From Toxoplasma gondii ME49 (taxonomy: Eukaryota > Apicomplexa > Conoidasida > Eucoccidiorida > Sarcocystidae), in NCBI RefSeq assembly GCF_000006565.2, contig NC_031471.1, positions 1,302,001 to 1,366,000 on the forward strand: a stretch of DNA of 64,000 nucleotides, written 5' to 3'. The notes beneath the pieces were generated by a model, which was given only the letters and a program-made list of their open reading frames with translations, made no database searches and was not told where the DNA came from. Below, in pieces: positions 48,093 to 61,154 of the stretch (position 1 is the stretch's first letter; the number at the start of each line of letters is the position of its first letter). The position numbers and the translations under genes were made by a program.

Positions 48093-48300
48093 GTTTATCC
48101 ATATATTCTCAAGAAGTTTATTCTGTATCCCCAGCCAGAATTCCCATCCGTGAACTGTGTAGGGTAATTGTCTCCTTGTAGGTCGATCCTGTCTCTGCCC
48201 CTATCCCAAGTGGCTCCATAGGTTTCGTCATATCAGTTCATAGTACCACACTTTAACTCTGTGTGGATCAACTCAGGTAACTCGACAGTACAGATATACT

Positions 48301-48363
48301 CATAAATATATGCATATATATATATATATATGAGATACACGCGTATATATATATATATATACA
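48301..48363. repeat. TA microsatellite
   Basis: Two TA runs separated by TGAGATACACGCG. Confidence 0.85.
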
Positions 48364-50426
48364 TAGATGTATGCAAGTGTATATCTTCGGTGCTCGTCGC
48401 TTTCCAGATGGAGGCGTGTAGATAGGCATGAACATGATACATCTCTTTGTTTGGCGATGTGAGTGGAAACGCAACGGCGTCACGAGCAGGTGTGGAGTTG
48501 GGCATCGTTTTGCGAAGACGAAACGACTTTCCATCTCTCTTCGGAACTCCAAGAAAAGTGGAGTTCTGCGTGGTCTGTCCGTCGGCGTTTCGGTGCTCGC
48601 CTAGAACACTCCTGGCGTGGAACAGCCTCATTTTCGCAGCCGTCACCTACACACCCCAGTGCGAAGTTGGTGATCCTTTCTATTCGAGGTGCTATGCAGC
48701 GAAAGCTCGCAAGGATTTCTGGAAAAGATGAATTTTCGGTCTGCCGTATTCCTGCGCGCGCCAACGACCTCAGATCCCCTCACGCCAACTGCACCTCTGT
48801 ATTTCTGTTTGCGGCCTCACGCCTGCACTTCTTCTCGACGCACACGTCGAAGCCGGTAGACCCGAATATAAGCCGACTGGCTCGGCTGCCAGAAAGTTAA
48901 AGGGTTTCTCGGGGTCCGCCCGCTTCTCTGGGACTTTGAGGAGAGAGCGGTTTTTCGTCCGCGTTTCTCTCGGCCGAAGTCTTGTTGACAGCTGGTCACA
49001 CTCAGGTTACACTGCTCTACTTTTCTTTCTACGATCCTGAATGATGGACTCGAGTTTCGCGGGACACACGACCGCGTTCTTCAAAACTTTACACCACCTG
49101 ATCACGGGGCACATTCGGCGCGGCGATGATGACGCAGCGCCTTGCCGTCTCTGCGAATGTGTCGCTTAGCGAGGCAATCCAACAGTGGGGACCAACTTGG
49201 ACGAAGTAGATCGAGGGGAAGCTGCGCCTGCTGAAGCTACGTCAGCATCCCCACTCGAAGTGTAAACTCCCCAGAACCAGCTTTTGAATAAACCTGTCTC
49301 AGTGACAACGACTTTCGGTGCGAACGCGTCGACGTCAGGATGCGTGCTTACCTACAGACCTGGGCAGATGCGGCGCCTTGAAAGTTTCATGTACTGGTAG
49401 AGATACAGATCATTCTCACAGTGTGTGCAGACGAGCTCTAATCCGTACAGAACGAGTGCTTCCACGGCAACTCAGGCAAACGGGTGTGCATGCAAAAGTG
49501 TGGTCTGGAGTTCAGACGCGAAAATTCGCCTTTCTTCGGACTTCGGCACGACACACTTTTGCGTGTTTTCCGTCTAAGTTCGAATCTGTCCCCTAAAACA
49601 TATTGCCCACCTTTCTCTCTTTACAATGTAAACAGAACAGCCGGAAAGTCAGCTCACGGCCTCGGTTTTCGTTGCAACCGTTTTCTTATCAGGAAATCTA
49701 ACTGAGGCTTGAGACGAAGGTTTCTACGGGGGAGGGGGGGTGAGAGAAGGGGAAGACAGCGCCCGTACAGTTCGTCGCGTGGCGTCCATGCTGTTTTTTA
49801 TTTTACGGGGGGTTTCACAAACCAGTTTCAGGTTACTTTCTTGTGGCTGAACTGGAAAACGGCCTGTCGCCATTCGACGGAAAAGAAGTGATCTGAGACT
49901 AACCGTGGAGTCGGTGAGTCACGCCAGCTAAACATCTGCTTCGATCTAACAAGTTTCTACAATCAAGTGTCTGCGTACTGCAGACTGCGGCTCTATTTTT
50001 CGCATACGGGAACGCGACATGCACGCGTCTTTTTTCGAGCGAGATGTCCTCTTCTGAAAAACACACACCCGGCGCCTTGATCTAAGATCGTGAACTTGTG
50101 TGGGAGAGGCGGGGGGGAAACAAAGTGGCGGCCGAGTGGGGAGAGTGAGAGGAAGACACACGCTGACTGAGAGGGACTCCAGAGGAAATTACTGTTCTCG
50201 GTTGCCGTGGCGACACCCGAGAGGGGAAGAAAACTCAGCAGCCGCGAAGACGGAAGGGGAGGGCACAAAGCAGTTCGACCTGTCAGTGTCTCGAGCTCGA
50301 GGTCCCAGGGTTCCCGAAAAGAAAAGCAGTATTGCCAGCGCGCAGACGAAGAAGACAGACTTCGACAGAGAGACAGGTGTAAAAAACGAAACACAGAACG
50401 AGTGACTGGGGATTTTCTCGGGAAAA

Positions 50427-50434
50427 TGCATGCA
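50427..50434. promoter_or_regulatory. TGCATGCA palindrome upstream of CCT zeta
   Basis: A perfect TGCATGCA lies about 710 bases upstream of the CCT zeta ATG. GCATGC-type words are known enriched promoter motifs and ApiAP2 targets in Toxoplasma. The word is also frequent elsewhere in this window, so function here is inference. Confidence 0.25.
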
Positions 50435-51143
50435 CTCGAGTGTGCTGTGCCGCAAAGGTGGCGGGAGAGCGGCGGGATTTCTGGGGGATCTGTCTGGCGC
50501 CAGACGGCGAGGTGCGCGAGAAGCGTTTTGTTTTGTCGTTCGTTTTTTCTCCACGTTTTCCCCGTTTTCTCGCAGCCTCCCGTGTGTGTGTCTCACCTCG
50601 ACCGCCTCTCTCCCTGGCGCTGCCCTCATCACCCTTGTCGCTGCCCGCTGGGTTTCACACCAAACGAGGTAAGTTTTCAGCGGTGTCGATACACCCGAAA
50701 CGCGCGCCTTTTGCCTCCACTTCGAGGAGAGCCGTTTCCCATTTCGTATCCTTTGCTCGCCACAGACCGCGGAGGAAGTCCGATTTCCGCGGAGACAAGA
50801 CACACCCAATGCCGCCGCCTCCCGGGATCGCCGACTGATGGTGCGTTGGGAGATAGCAATACTCGAGAACCTGGAGCGCCGCTCTCTGTAGACCTCGCAG
50901 ACTCTCTTCTTCTGCGTTCTCCGCTCTGCTGTCCGCGCAGCTTGCTCGCCAGACTCTCGCTCTGCTCTCCGTCCGCGCCTCTCGTCGCCAGCCTCTGTTG
51001 TGCAGGCCTCTCTTCCTCCGCGACTGCTGTCTGCTCCGCGTCTTGAGCCTCATATAAAACTTCTCTGCACCCTCCAGTGGTCGGACGCGCGTCCGCCGGT
51101 TCCCCCTCGCTCTCCTCTTCCCTCGCTCTGGTGTACGTACACC

Positions 51144-54100
51144 ATGGTGTCGATTGTCAACGCGAAGGCGGACGTTCTGCGGTCGACGGCAGCTTTGGCT
51201 GCGAACTGCAACGCCGCGAAAGGCCTGCAGGAAGTCGTCAAATCGAACTTCGGACCTCATGGCACTCTGAAGATGCTTGTCGGAGGTGAGTCGCTCTGTG
51301 AACCCCAGTTTTTTTGTCTCTCTGCATGCACGACGCCTCGCGTGAGCTCACGGCGTTCCAACACACGGGAGTTGACGTCTGCGTACGTCCAGATCGTTTT
51401 TCGCGGTCTCGTCTGCGTCGTTGTGGCTGCTCGCGAACGAGAAGAGAGGTCCGCATGCAGACGAAGAGAAACCGAGGCCGGCAGATGGGTGACCGTCTGA
51501 ACACTGCCTTTCGTCGTATCTCTGTTTGTCTCGGGGCGCCGGCGCTCCTTCTTCGCCAGCAACAGGCGCCTCTTTTTCAGCGTGCGTCGGACCTTTCGAG
51601 AGAGTGAGAAGCATGTCTCTGCGAAGGACGACCCTCTGCCTGCGCGTTTCCTCAGGCGCAGGCCAGATCAAAATCACGAAGGACGGCTGCGTTCTCCTCC
51701 ACGAAATGCAGATTCAACACCCCACAGCTTCCATGATTGCTCGCGCGGCAACGGCTCAAGACGAAAGCACTGGAGACGGAACCACCAGCAGCGTCCTCCT
51801 CATTGGGGAACTCCTCAGACAGTCTGAAAGGTAAAGTCAACTTCCGAAGTCCACATTTATGTGATATATATACATATATATATATATGTATAAATGTGTA
51901 TTGGTTTATCTGTATTTATGTATATATGCGTAGGTGCTTATATATATATATATATGTAGGCGTATACGTATATGCATATATGTATATATATGTATGTATT
52001 TGTAGATGATTGTATCTATGTACGTATTCTTGTATATACAGATGTATATAGATGGTTCCGTATATGTATATATGTATATATATGAATTCGTACATATCCG
52101 GCTATGGATAGATGTATAGTGCGTGGGTGCGATTGAGAGAGAGGAAGCTGTTGATTCTGGAAAAGAGACAAGGTTTCACACATGTGTATGGAGGTATAAA
52201 TATTGACGCATTTACTTCGTATCGCTGCCTTTGTAAATGAGAGAGAAAGGCGGAACGAAATGCTCTTTTCGAGCGTCAGAGCAGTTTCTACAGCAGAGAA
52301 TTTTCTTTTCGTTTTCTGGCCTGTTTGATTTTCTGTTTTAGATTGGTTTTCGAGGGCGTCCATCCGCGGCTGCTCTGCAGAGGCTTTGATAAGGCGCGCT
52401 CCAAGTGTCTCGAAGTTCTCGACCAAGTGAGGAGAAACGTTTTCTTCATATTTAACCGCATGCACACTCTTAAAATTGACTCTCTTTCGCTTATTCGCTT
52501 CTCCTTTCCCCTGCCCAGTTACCCCTGTTCCTTCTTAGTTCTTCTGTCTCAGTCTTTCTCTCTCTTTTCATCTCTCTCTAAGTTTCTTCCTCTTTTCCTC
52601 TCTCTTAACTTTCACGCTCGTCTCTCTAGGCCGTCTCGTCCGTTTGAGTGGACGCTCGTTTTCCTTTTTCTCGTCTTTTCTGCATGCGCAAACTTCCAGC
52701 TGAAGGTGCCCGTCGCCCTGTCGCCGCTGCCCGACCGAGAGCTGCTCCACAGTGTCGCTCGAACTTCACTGAGGACGAAGTTGACGGCGGACTTGGCTGA
52801 AAAGCTCACTCCCGACGTCGTGGAGGCCGTCTGTGTCATTGCCAAGCCAGGCGAAGCTGCTCTCGACCTCTTCATGATTGAAATTCTCCACATGCGTCAC
52901 GGCCTCGCCAGCGAGACGAAGCTCGTCAAGGTGAGGGGAATGCGCGTTTTAAGCGGGCAGAAGCTTCTCCGATTCCGCGAACGCCTCCTGCTGGGAGCGA
53001 CGCTTCAGTCAAACATGCAGTCGTCCGATGGCAAAGCTCGACGTCTTGCTTCCTTTCCAGAAACGCCTCTCTGTCAACTTAGTCTGCCCTGTGACGCGCT
53101 TCGCGCGGCGCGTGTGAAGAGGCGATACATGCCCATCTAGGGATACATCCCTCGACACTTGCTTCAAACAGACGGTCCATAACTAGAAAAAACGACTGTC
53201 AACAAATGTTGCATTTCCTAGTTAAAACGGCATCCCGACTCGGCCCCGCTGTCGTCGCTCGGCACATATGTATTTGGATATACATGCATATGCATTTATC
53301 TATCTATCTGTTTCTTTATTTCTATATTTCTTTATTTTTACCTGTTTTTGTAGACGTCGACTGGATCGCTCGTCCAGTCTGAATCAGTTTTCTGCATCAT
53401 CAAAGACGACCTCAAATTGCTTCCCTTTCACTTCCCTTCGCATCCTTGTCCCCCATACGTACATGTATATATATGTATATATATATATATATGTATATAT
53501 ATGTACATATATGTATATCTACTTATAGATCGGATGCGTGAATGTGTGAATATCTGTATACATCTCTGTGCAAATTCGTATGGACAGAGACTAAGGCGAA
53601 CGTGGAAACAACATTTTGCTGGTGCTGTTCAGGGAATGGTGATGGATCATGGCGCGCGACATCCGGACATGCCTACGCACTTGAGGAAGTGCTACATCCT
53701 CACTTGCAACGTTTCTCTGGAGTATGAAAAGTCAGAAGTGAATTCTGGATTTTTCTACTCTTCTGCCGAGGAGCGCGAAAAGATGGTCGAGGCTGAGAGA
53801 CGGTTCACTGACGAGAAAGTCAAGAAAATCATCGAACTCAAGAGAGCTGTAAGCGGTCTGCTCTTCGAGCCCACCTCGTCCCAGTCTTCTCTCGTTTCCC
53901 TCTCTGTTCCTCGTCTTCTCTTTTTTCTTCTCTTCTCTCTCTTTCGCATTTCCTCTCTGCTTCGGTCTGGACTCGAGTGGGTGAGTCGGAAGACGCGTCG
54001 TCTGTCCGTGTCGCTTCCCAAGCAAGAAACTTTGTTGTCTCCTCTAGGAGGCTCCGCTTCTCTGAACTCTCGCCTTCTGGTCTCGTGGAGATGCCCGTTG

Positions 54101-56251
54101 TTCACGGTTGAGGATCTAGGCAGGTCGCCATGTCTCTCTTTGATTCGTAGGTTTGTACGCCGGAGAATGGTTGCACGTTCGTCGTTCTCAACCAGAAGGG
54201 CATTGATCCGCCTTCTCTCGACCTCTTCGCTAAGGACGGCATCTTGGCTCTTCGCAGGGTAGGCCTTTCTTTCTGGATTTTCTCTTCCCGCGCTGCTTCG
54301 CTCCTTCGTCCTGTGGTCCTGGACGTTTTCTCTGCTCGTTCTCTCTCTCCCCCCTGCTCGTTCGCTTCATGCTCTCTTCTCTCCACTCCCTTCGTACGCA
54401 TCCACTCTTTTCCTGCGTGCCGGTCTTCTCTGCGTCCCCGTGGGCAGCGGCGTTCTTTCGGCCTTCGCTTCACTGCTGTTTCTGAGTTCCAGAGTTCCTT
54501 CAGGTTTCGTTTTTTTTGTCACTTCCTTGTGACTCTGCGTCGCTCTCCCTCTCTCTGTCCCCTCTCTGTGGTGTCTCTCTCTTCTCGCGCGCTCGCTCGC
54601 TGCCGCCGTTGCCTTGCTGTCTCTCGCCTTTCCGCGTCTCTTCACACGCGGCTCCTCGTCTCGTTGTCCCTGAATTGTCCAGGTGAAGAGACGCAACATG
54701 GAACGGCTTTCGCTGTGCTGCGGAGGCAATCCCGTGAACAGCGTCGACGACTTGACTGAAGCCGATCTCGGCTTTGCAGACCAGGTCTACGAACAGACTC
54801 TCGGAGAGGAAAAGTACACATTCGTCGACGGAGTGAAGAATCCGCATTCGTGCTGCATCCTGATCAAAGGTCCAAACGACCATACCATTGCTCAGGTACC
54901 AGCCTTACTCTCTGTGTCTCCGGCGCGATCTCTTCCTCGAAATCTCAAGCGCTGCTTTCGAGAAGAGACTCCGTTGTGGCTTGTCGTCAAGGTTTGTGTG
55001 CACCTTGTGTCTCCCCAAAGACCTTTAAACGGAAAGGAGGCTCTCGATAGCGGGTCTCCTCCTGAGCAGGCGCTGCTGTTCATCGGGAAAAGAATTTTCT
55101 CCGCCGAGATTTCGGCTCTGCACTTCGCTGGCGCTCCCCTTCGCTCTGTCGAATTCTCTCTCCTTCAGATCAAAGACGCCCTCCGAGACGGCCTCCGCGC
55201 GGTGAAAAATGTCTTCGACGACCGCGCCGTCGTCCCAGGCGCCGGCGCGTTTGAAATCGCCGCCTACGCTGCTCTGCAGGTGAAAAAGGAAGAAGGCGAC
55301 AGGTCGCATGTGCAGAGAGAAAAACGAGAGTGAAACGAGCAGATACAGAGGGTGGGGGAAAAGCCAGAGAAGAAGGCGTGGACGGAGAGTCGCGGAAATC
55401 AGAGAAACTGGAAGAACATGGAAACGATGCTGCGTCGGAAGGAAGGGAGAGGAGAGGTTGGGGGGATTGCCGGAGCGAGATGTCTGTATATATTCTCTCA
55501 CACTGCGAGGGAAGGAGACCGCGGAGACATGCTCAGGACAGCAGCGACATGACTGCGGCGAGAGTTCAGCAGGTTCCGGAGAGTGAAGAAAAACGCCGCG
55601 TCGTCCGCATCCCGCCTCGCGGTCTCTTCGCTTTTTCTCAATTTTTCTCATCTGTTCTTTGGCTTTTTTCAGGATTTCAAGAAGGAGGTGCCGGGAAAAG
55701 AGAAGCTCGCGATCGAGGCCTTTGCTCAGGCCATGCTGTCGATTCCAAAGACGCTCGCAGAGAACAGCGGGATCGATGCTCAGGAGTCCGTCTTGATTCT
55801 CGTCGATGAATACGAGAAGAGAAAGCGACAACCGGTCGGCCTCAACCTCACCACCGGCGACGCCCTCTCGCCCTCTGTCGAAGGTGAGAACTGTCGCGAA
55901 AAAAGAATAATCTCTCTACGAATCTCCACCGTCAACAGAAAGTGACCAACAAATTTATATATACACACATCTCTCTCTATGTCTATATCATAAATTCACA
56001 CATAGGTTCATATATATATATATATATATGTATTTCGAGTATGGATGTGCGTTTTTTTGACTTGTCGGTTTAGCGAATCTTGACGTTTTGTTTTAAGAGT
56101 TGAGTTGGAGGTGCTTGCATTGCTTGCAGGCATCTGGGATAACTACCGAGTGAAGAAGCAGATGCTGTCGATCGCGCCGACTCTTGCGCAGCAGCTTCTC
56201 TTGGTTGACGAGGTCCTGAAAGCAGGGAAATCCATGTCTCGCGGCGCATGA
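51144..56251 (+). CDS. CCT6: TCP-1/CCT chaperonin subunit zeta
   Basis: Ten exons: 51144-51285, 51656-51830, 52342-52426, 52700-52930, 53633-53848, 54151-54258, 54683-54895, 55169-55279, 55673-55883 and 56130-56251. All junction phases match, giving 537 aa, the normal CCT subunit length. It is one of eight subunits of the cytosolic group II chaperonin that folds actin and tubulin with ATP. Motifs: [27 protein letters not shown], the ATP-site [83 protein letters not shown] and [19 protein letters not shown] and the VSLEYEK...NSGFFY stretch point to zeta rather than another subunit. Introns carry TA repeats. Confidence 0.93.
51861..52085. repeat. TA/TG/GTA microsatellite cluster
   Basis: Interrupted TATATG and TGTATA repeats fill much of CCT zeta intron 2. 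Confidence 0.8.
53461..53520. repeat. TA/TGTA microsatellite
   Basis: TATATG repeats in CCT zeta intron 4. Confidence 0.85.
56008..56030. repeat. TA microsatellite
   Basis: Short TA run in the last CCT zeta intron. Confidence 0.8.
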
Positions 56252-56442
56252 ACACTGAAGAATCTCTGCAAGACTTTCTCGCCTCTTGTCGCCTTCCAGC
56301 TGAAACGACAGTCCGTGGGCAACCAACACATGACTACGCTTCTAACTCTGCATTCACGGTCATATCGACAAATCTCACGTACATGTGATATGTACACATG
56401 CTATCACATATACATGGTGTTTTTACTACATATACGTATATG

Positions 56443-56494
<52 letters not shown>

Positions 56495-57693
56495 TGTGTA
56501 TGGGATCACTAGATCTGATCTATTTCTCGATATGCGTGTAGATATGGTTGCGTGTTCGATGTATAGACTGTCGGAAAAAGCGTTTTCGTCGTTTGTCTGG
56601 ATCCCGAAGAACCTGCGTTCTTTCTAAATGTGGAAAGCTGGACGCACTCGCCTCACGGCGGAGTGTCACGACAGAGAAGAGACACTGCGTGGAGAGGCTG
56701 TGAGAAGACCGGTTCCTTCGACTGAGAGAAACGTTCCAGACTTGTTTCGAACGCCTTCGAACAGAGTTTCCGCGACGCAGAGCTCTGCAGCGAGACTCGC
56801 CTTCGCGGCAGCGGCCTCTCCTCGAAAAGAGTGAGTCGGTCGCTGCGCCTTCGTTTTTTTGGCGACCCAAAAACACGGTGGCCACCCGGAAAAGCCATGC
56901 GCGGCTGCGGGGATCGATTCCGCTCTACACGGTTCTCGTCTGGAGCACATTTCGACTGAGGCTGGTCTCCAGGAAGACTCGCGGCAGCGGGTGTCGGAGG
57001 GCCAGACAAACACAAGAGTTGGAGAAAAAAAGCTTTGCAAGGCAACTGCGGCAGAAGTCCAAAGACCCTCCGCGAACATGACCGCCAGCGGCTCTCAAAA
57101 GCCGAAACGAAAGAAGAAACGAGAGAAGAAACGAAAGCGCGATGTCCCGAGAGGCACAGTACACAGTCGAGGGCAGAGTCCACGAAGGAGAAAGGCCTCA
57201 GGCCGTCTGCAAGTCCAGAAGAACGGACGAAACGAAGAGACAGGAAGACAAAGAGAAAAGGAACTTAAAAAAAACGAACGGCCACCAGCGGAAGGGGAAC
57301 GAAATCTCGCCACCCTGCCCTGTCGGCGAAGGCGAACGTGCCGACACCGGCGCCCGCGCCCACAGTGGGAAGCGGAGAGAGAAAAAAGGAGAAGTCCGGA
57401 GAGAAAGGAAGAACGCGTGAATGTGGACCTCTCTGAACTGAAAAAGAAGGAGAACAACCGATCAGCTTTGCGTCTGAAAGAGCGCGAACGTTCTGCTTTC
57501 TCTTGACGCCCCAAACTCAAACGCAACACCCAGAGAAGGCGAGAGACTGAGCGACAGTCATCCCCAACTTTTTTTCATCTCCCGCTGACTGCTGGGTGTC
57601 CAGAGAGCAGTTTCTCCGAGAAATAAGGCTCTTCCCAGAGACGCCCTTTGCGAAGTCTTGCGGTCTTTGCTACTTGAAACGCAAAGCAGAAAC
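56252..57693. other. Convergent intergenic region
   Basis: Tail-to-tail gap between CCT zeta (+) and the right-hand minus gene. It has a TA microsatellite at 56429-56500 and a strongly purine-rich plus strand at about 57090-57420. Open frames there are compositional and are not accepted. Confidence 0.5.
56429..56500. repeat. TA/TGTA microsatellite
   Basis: Two TA runs then TATG steps, about 180 bases past the CCT zeta stop. Confidence 0.85.
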
Positions 57694-58828
57694 TCAAGAC
57701 TGAGGCCTGCCGTAGCCTCCGTAGCGGAACGACATCACCTTGCTCATTCGCGTTAACGCACCGTCGCTCTGGACGCCTTCTCTGAAAAAACATGAGAGAG
57801 CAAGTACGCGGGTGGAGAAAGCGGCAAAGCAGAGAAGGAAACAAGTGAGAGGAAGAGGGGGAGGAAGAAACGCGACGAGAAGAGAGAAAGAGAGACCCTT
57901 CAGGACTGAGCCGCAGGTGAAGCGAGAGGCGCGAAACGAGAAAAAAGAAGCCGAGCAAACACACGGAAGACTTCGGAACTAAAACAAATACGCGTCAACG
58001 CAGGGGGTAGCGCGGAGCTCAAAGAAAAGAAGCAATTTTTGTGAATTCACAAATAAGCATATACCTATTCATATATATATATATATTATATATATATATA
58101 TATATATGTTTGTAGGTTTCTATGTACACGTGAAGGGGCTGTGAGGAGTCTCTGTACGCGTCTTCGAAAGCAGCGACGAGAAAGAGAACACACACTACTG
58201 AAGAAAGAGTTGTCAAGACAGCGAATGCATTGAAAGAAAGGGTGCTGCGCCACTGCACGCGAGAGATTCCCCGCTTGATTTCGAGGTCCCTACGTTGCAA
58301 GTCGCCGGAGTTCGTCGGTCTGCTGCATGTCGAAGAGGCCTGGAGAAGCATCGAAAGCCTCCTTTTTTCCACGTCTCTGAGAATCGGCCTTCTCGACTGT
58401 GCGCGGAATTCGTGATTCGCTTGTCACCACATCCGGCAACACAACGATATCGATGGAGTACGGAACTGAGAGAAAAGACAAAGACAGACAACGCAAGCAG
58501 CCTTCCCACACGCTCGCTGTGGCCTGGCCTCCCTATACGCAGTCTCGTTCGCGGATCTCTGTCTCTGAAAAAAGTTCTTCCAAGACCGCTTCCTCTGGAT
58601 AGTGCGTGTCTTTGAAACAGCGTTGAATCTCCACTGACGTCGACCTTTCGAACCTTCGCAGGAACGGGAAGTTCAGCGAGACAACCGAGTCTCAAAACTC
58701 CACAGAGAAGGAATGCGAGCATCGAAAACGATGTGGGCGCTACGGTGACACCTCAAACCTCCACAGCCACAGAAACAACTGGATAGACAAAGATCTACGA
58801 GGAGACTTGCATACATTTGCACACAGAC

Positions 58829-58867
<39 letters not shown>

Positions 58868-58876
58868 CATATATAA

Positions 58877-58913
<37 letters not shown>

Positions 58914-61119
58914 TAAATATATATATATATATATAAATATGTAGTGACATACTATAACTTGGATCTGAGGCAGACCAAGCACTGGGTTGGAGACCGAGGG
59001 AGAACTGTGTCCAGCGGCAAGAGCCAGCGGTATCGTTCCGTATGTTTTTTCGCACTGTTGTGTCTGCACACAAGGGTGCTTGCGTTCTTTCTTGGAAGAA
59101 AGCGGACTCACAAACTGAAATTTCGTTCAAGACGCGGTACCCCAGAAGATGCGCAACCGCCGCCACCTGGAAGTGGAGACCTGGTCAAGAAAAGGAGACG
59201 AACAGGCGGAAATGCGAATGCAACAAAGCAAAGAAAAAAGGAGGGTGAGGTAAAAGAAGAGCGAGGTCGCGCCGGCGCAGCGGGGAAAGTGCCAAGCAGA
59301 AGAAGAGCGATGGCGACCCAAAGAGAAGACGCCACAAAGCTGGAGACTGGAGGAAAGAGAAGAGAGAAACGACGAGGGAGGAAAGAGAGACAGGAAGAGC
59401 AATGGCAGGAGAGCAGAAGAAAGAGAAGAAGAAAGACAGGAAATACGAGACAGGAAGCAGAGAAAAAGCATAAGCAGCAAGAGAAGAAGGCCCAGAAGAA
59501 CACGAAGAAGATGAGAAGACGGAGAAGTTAGGAGAGAAATTGATGTCGGCGTATTGAAAGGTGGAAACAAGATATCTACTCGCGAAGGAAGAACACCAGC
59601 AGAGACGAGTGACAAGGCACTTCGACCATTTTCTTTGTTTCGTCGTGGACTCTTCCCCCTCTCGTTTCTTCTTTACCTACCAGAAGGGACAATCTTCGCG
59701 CGCATGTTGGCCCGACCTTTGTAGAACAGTTGATCTGCCTGGCAACGAAGAAGCGGACACCGCAGAGCTTCTCTTGCGCTCTCAAAGTCTGAAGCCCAGG
59801 CTCCCCTCTGACAATCCACACTCCAGTGCCTTCCCGTCGACAGACGAAGCGTGATGTCTGTCTCTGCGTCTCCTCTCTTCGGCTTTCCTTTTTCGCTTCC
59901 TCCTCCTCTGCGTGCTTCTCTTCTCGGTTTCTCTTTTCTTCTCCTCGGTTTCCCTTCACTTCTTCTCGCTTTCTCTTCTCCTCGGTTTCTCTTTTCTTTT
60001 ATTCTCCTCGCTCTCTCTTTTCTTTTCTTTTTTTCTCTCTCACCAAGAACTTCAAGCCTGTCGACCACTGCTCGGGAGGCGAGTGGAGGATCTCTGGAGG
60101 CGGCCTCACTGCCCACGCGAGGGTGCGTCCGCCGTCGCGTTGTGTTCCCGTGGAAATCCACTTTTTCTCGAATTCAGGACGAATGTACGAACTCATGTCG
60201 ACGCCTGTCAGGCGGTGTTTGCGCGCTTCTTCCACGGCGCGAAGGTGATCCGAAACGGTCAAGAACGAGCAAGGGAAAAGAGCTCGCGCGCAAGTCACCA
60301 GCATCGCCTCACCATGGCGCTTGAGCGCAGACTCGTGGAGCCGCATCAAAATCTTGTTCAGCAAGTCTGCCGAGCCTGTCGCAGCTTCGTAGACGGCGTC
60401 TTGGCAGACCAGCGAGAAGAGAAGAGTCGTCAACCCTGCATGCACAGTCCAGAGAAAACAGACGCTCCAGTGTGAACGAGAAACCGGCGCGGAAGCTGTC
60501 CACCATGAACCTCCGAGTACACTCCGTCGCGCGTTCTCCGACATAAAGCTCGCCCCGAAGAAAAGACGTTCGCAGACTCGAAGGGTTTTCTTCGAAAATC
60601 GGCGGACAGCCAGAAAAAACAGAGAGCAGCGGACAGCCGTTGCCGTTTGCTGCTCCTGAGTCGTCGCGATGATAAAGGTGCAAACGACGGTACACCCTAT
60701 CGATGTCTTGCAGCTCCTCACGATTCAGTCAAACCTCTCTTGCAGGGAGGAACAAAAGAGCGGAGGAGAGAAGAGGAGGAAAATGGCAGGGAGGAAGATC
60801 AAGGATCGCCCACTTCACGGATGGACAACACAACTGTATACAGAGATGTGGAGATCCTCAGAGAGCAGAGACTTCTTCTCGCTTATGAGTTGCTTCACAG
60901 CTCTGAAGCGATCTCCGTCTCCTCTCTGCAGCCTGGTCAAAGTATCTCTTCTCTCGCCGACCCCCTCGCCTCCCTTCTCCGCATTCTCCGCCATACCAGT
61001 GCACAAACGCTCACAGCGAGAAGAGATGTCATAATGCAGAGTGCAGAGATGTCTACAGACGCAGACAGAAAGCTCGAAAGATGCACACGCGCTCACACAG
61101 ATTCACATACAGACGTGCA

Positions 61120-61154
<35 letters not shown>

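Larger units (their letters stand above)
47664..51143. other. Intergenic region between S16 and CCT zeta
   Basis: This holds the S16 3' UTR and the CCT zeta promoter. I see TA microsatellites (48015-48092 and 48301-48363) and several ATG-less open frames that I do not accept (e.g. 48463-48900). A TGCATGCA word lies at 50427. No RNA gene was recognised. Confidence 0.5.

Noticed and set aside
48463..48900. Open frame of 145 codons downstream of S16
   Set aside because: It begins with a non-ATG codon, has no motif and lies in a gap with microsatellites.
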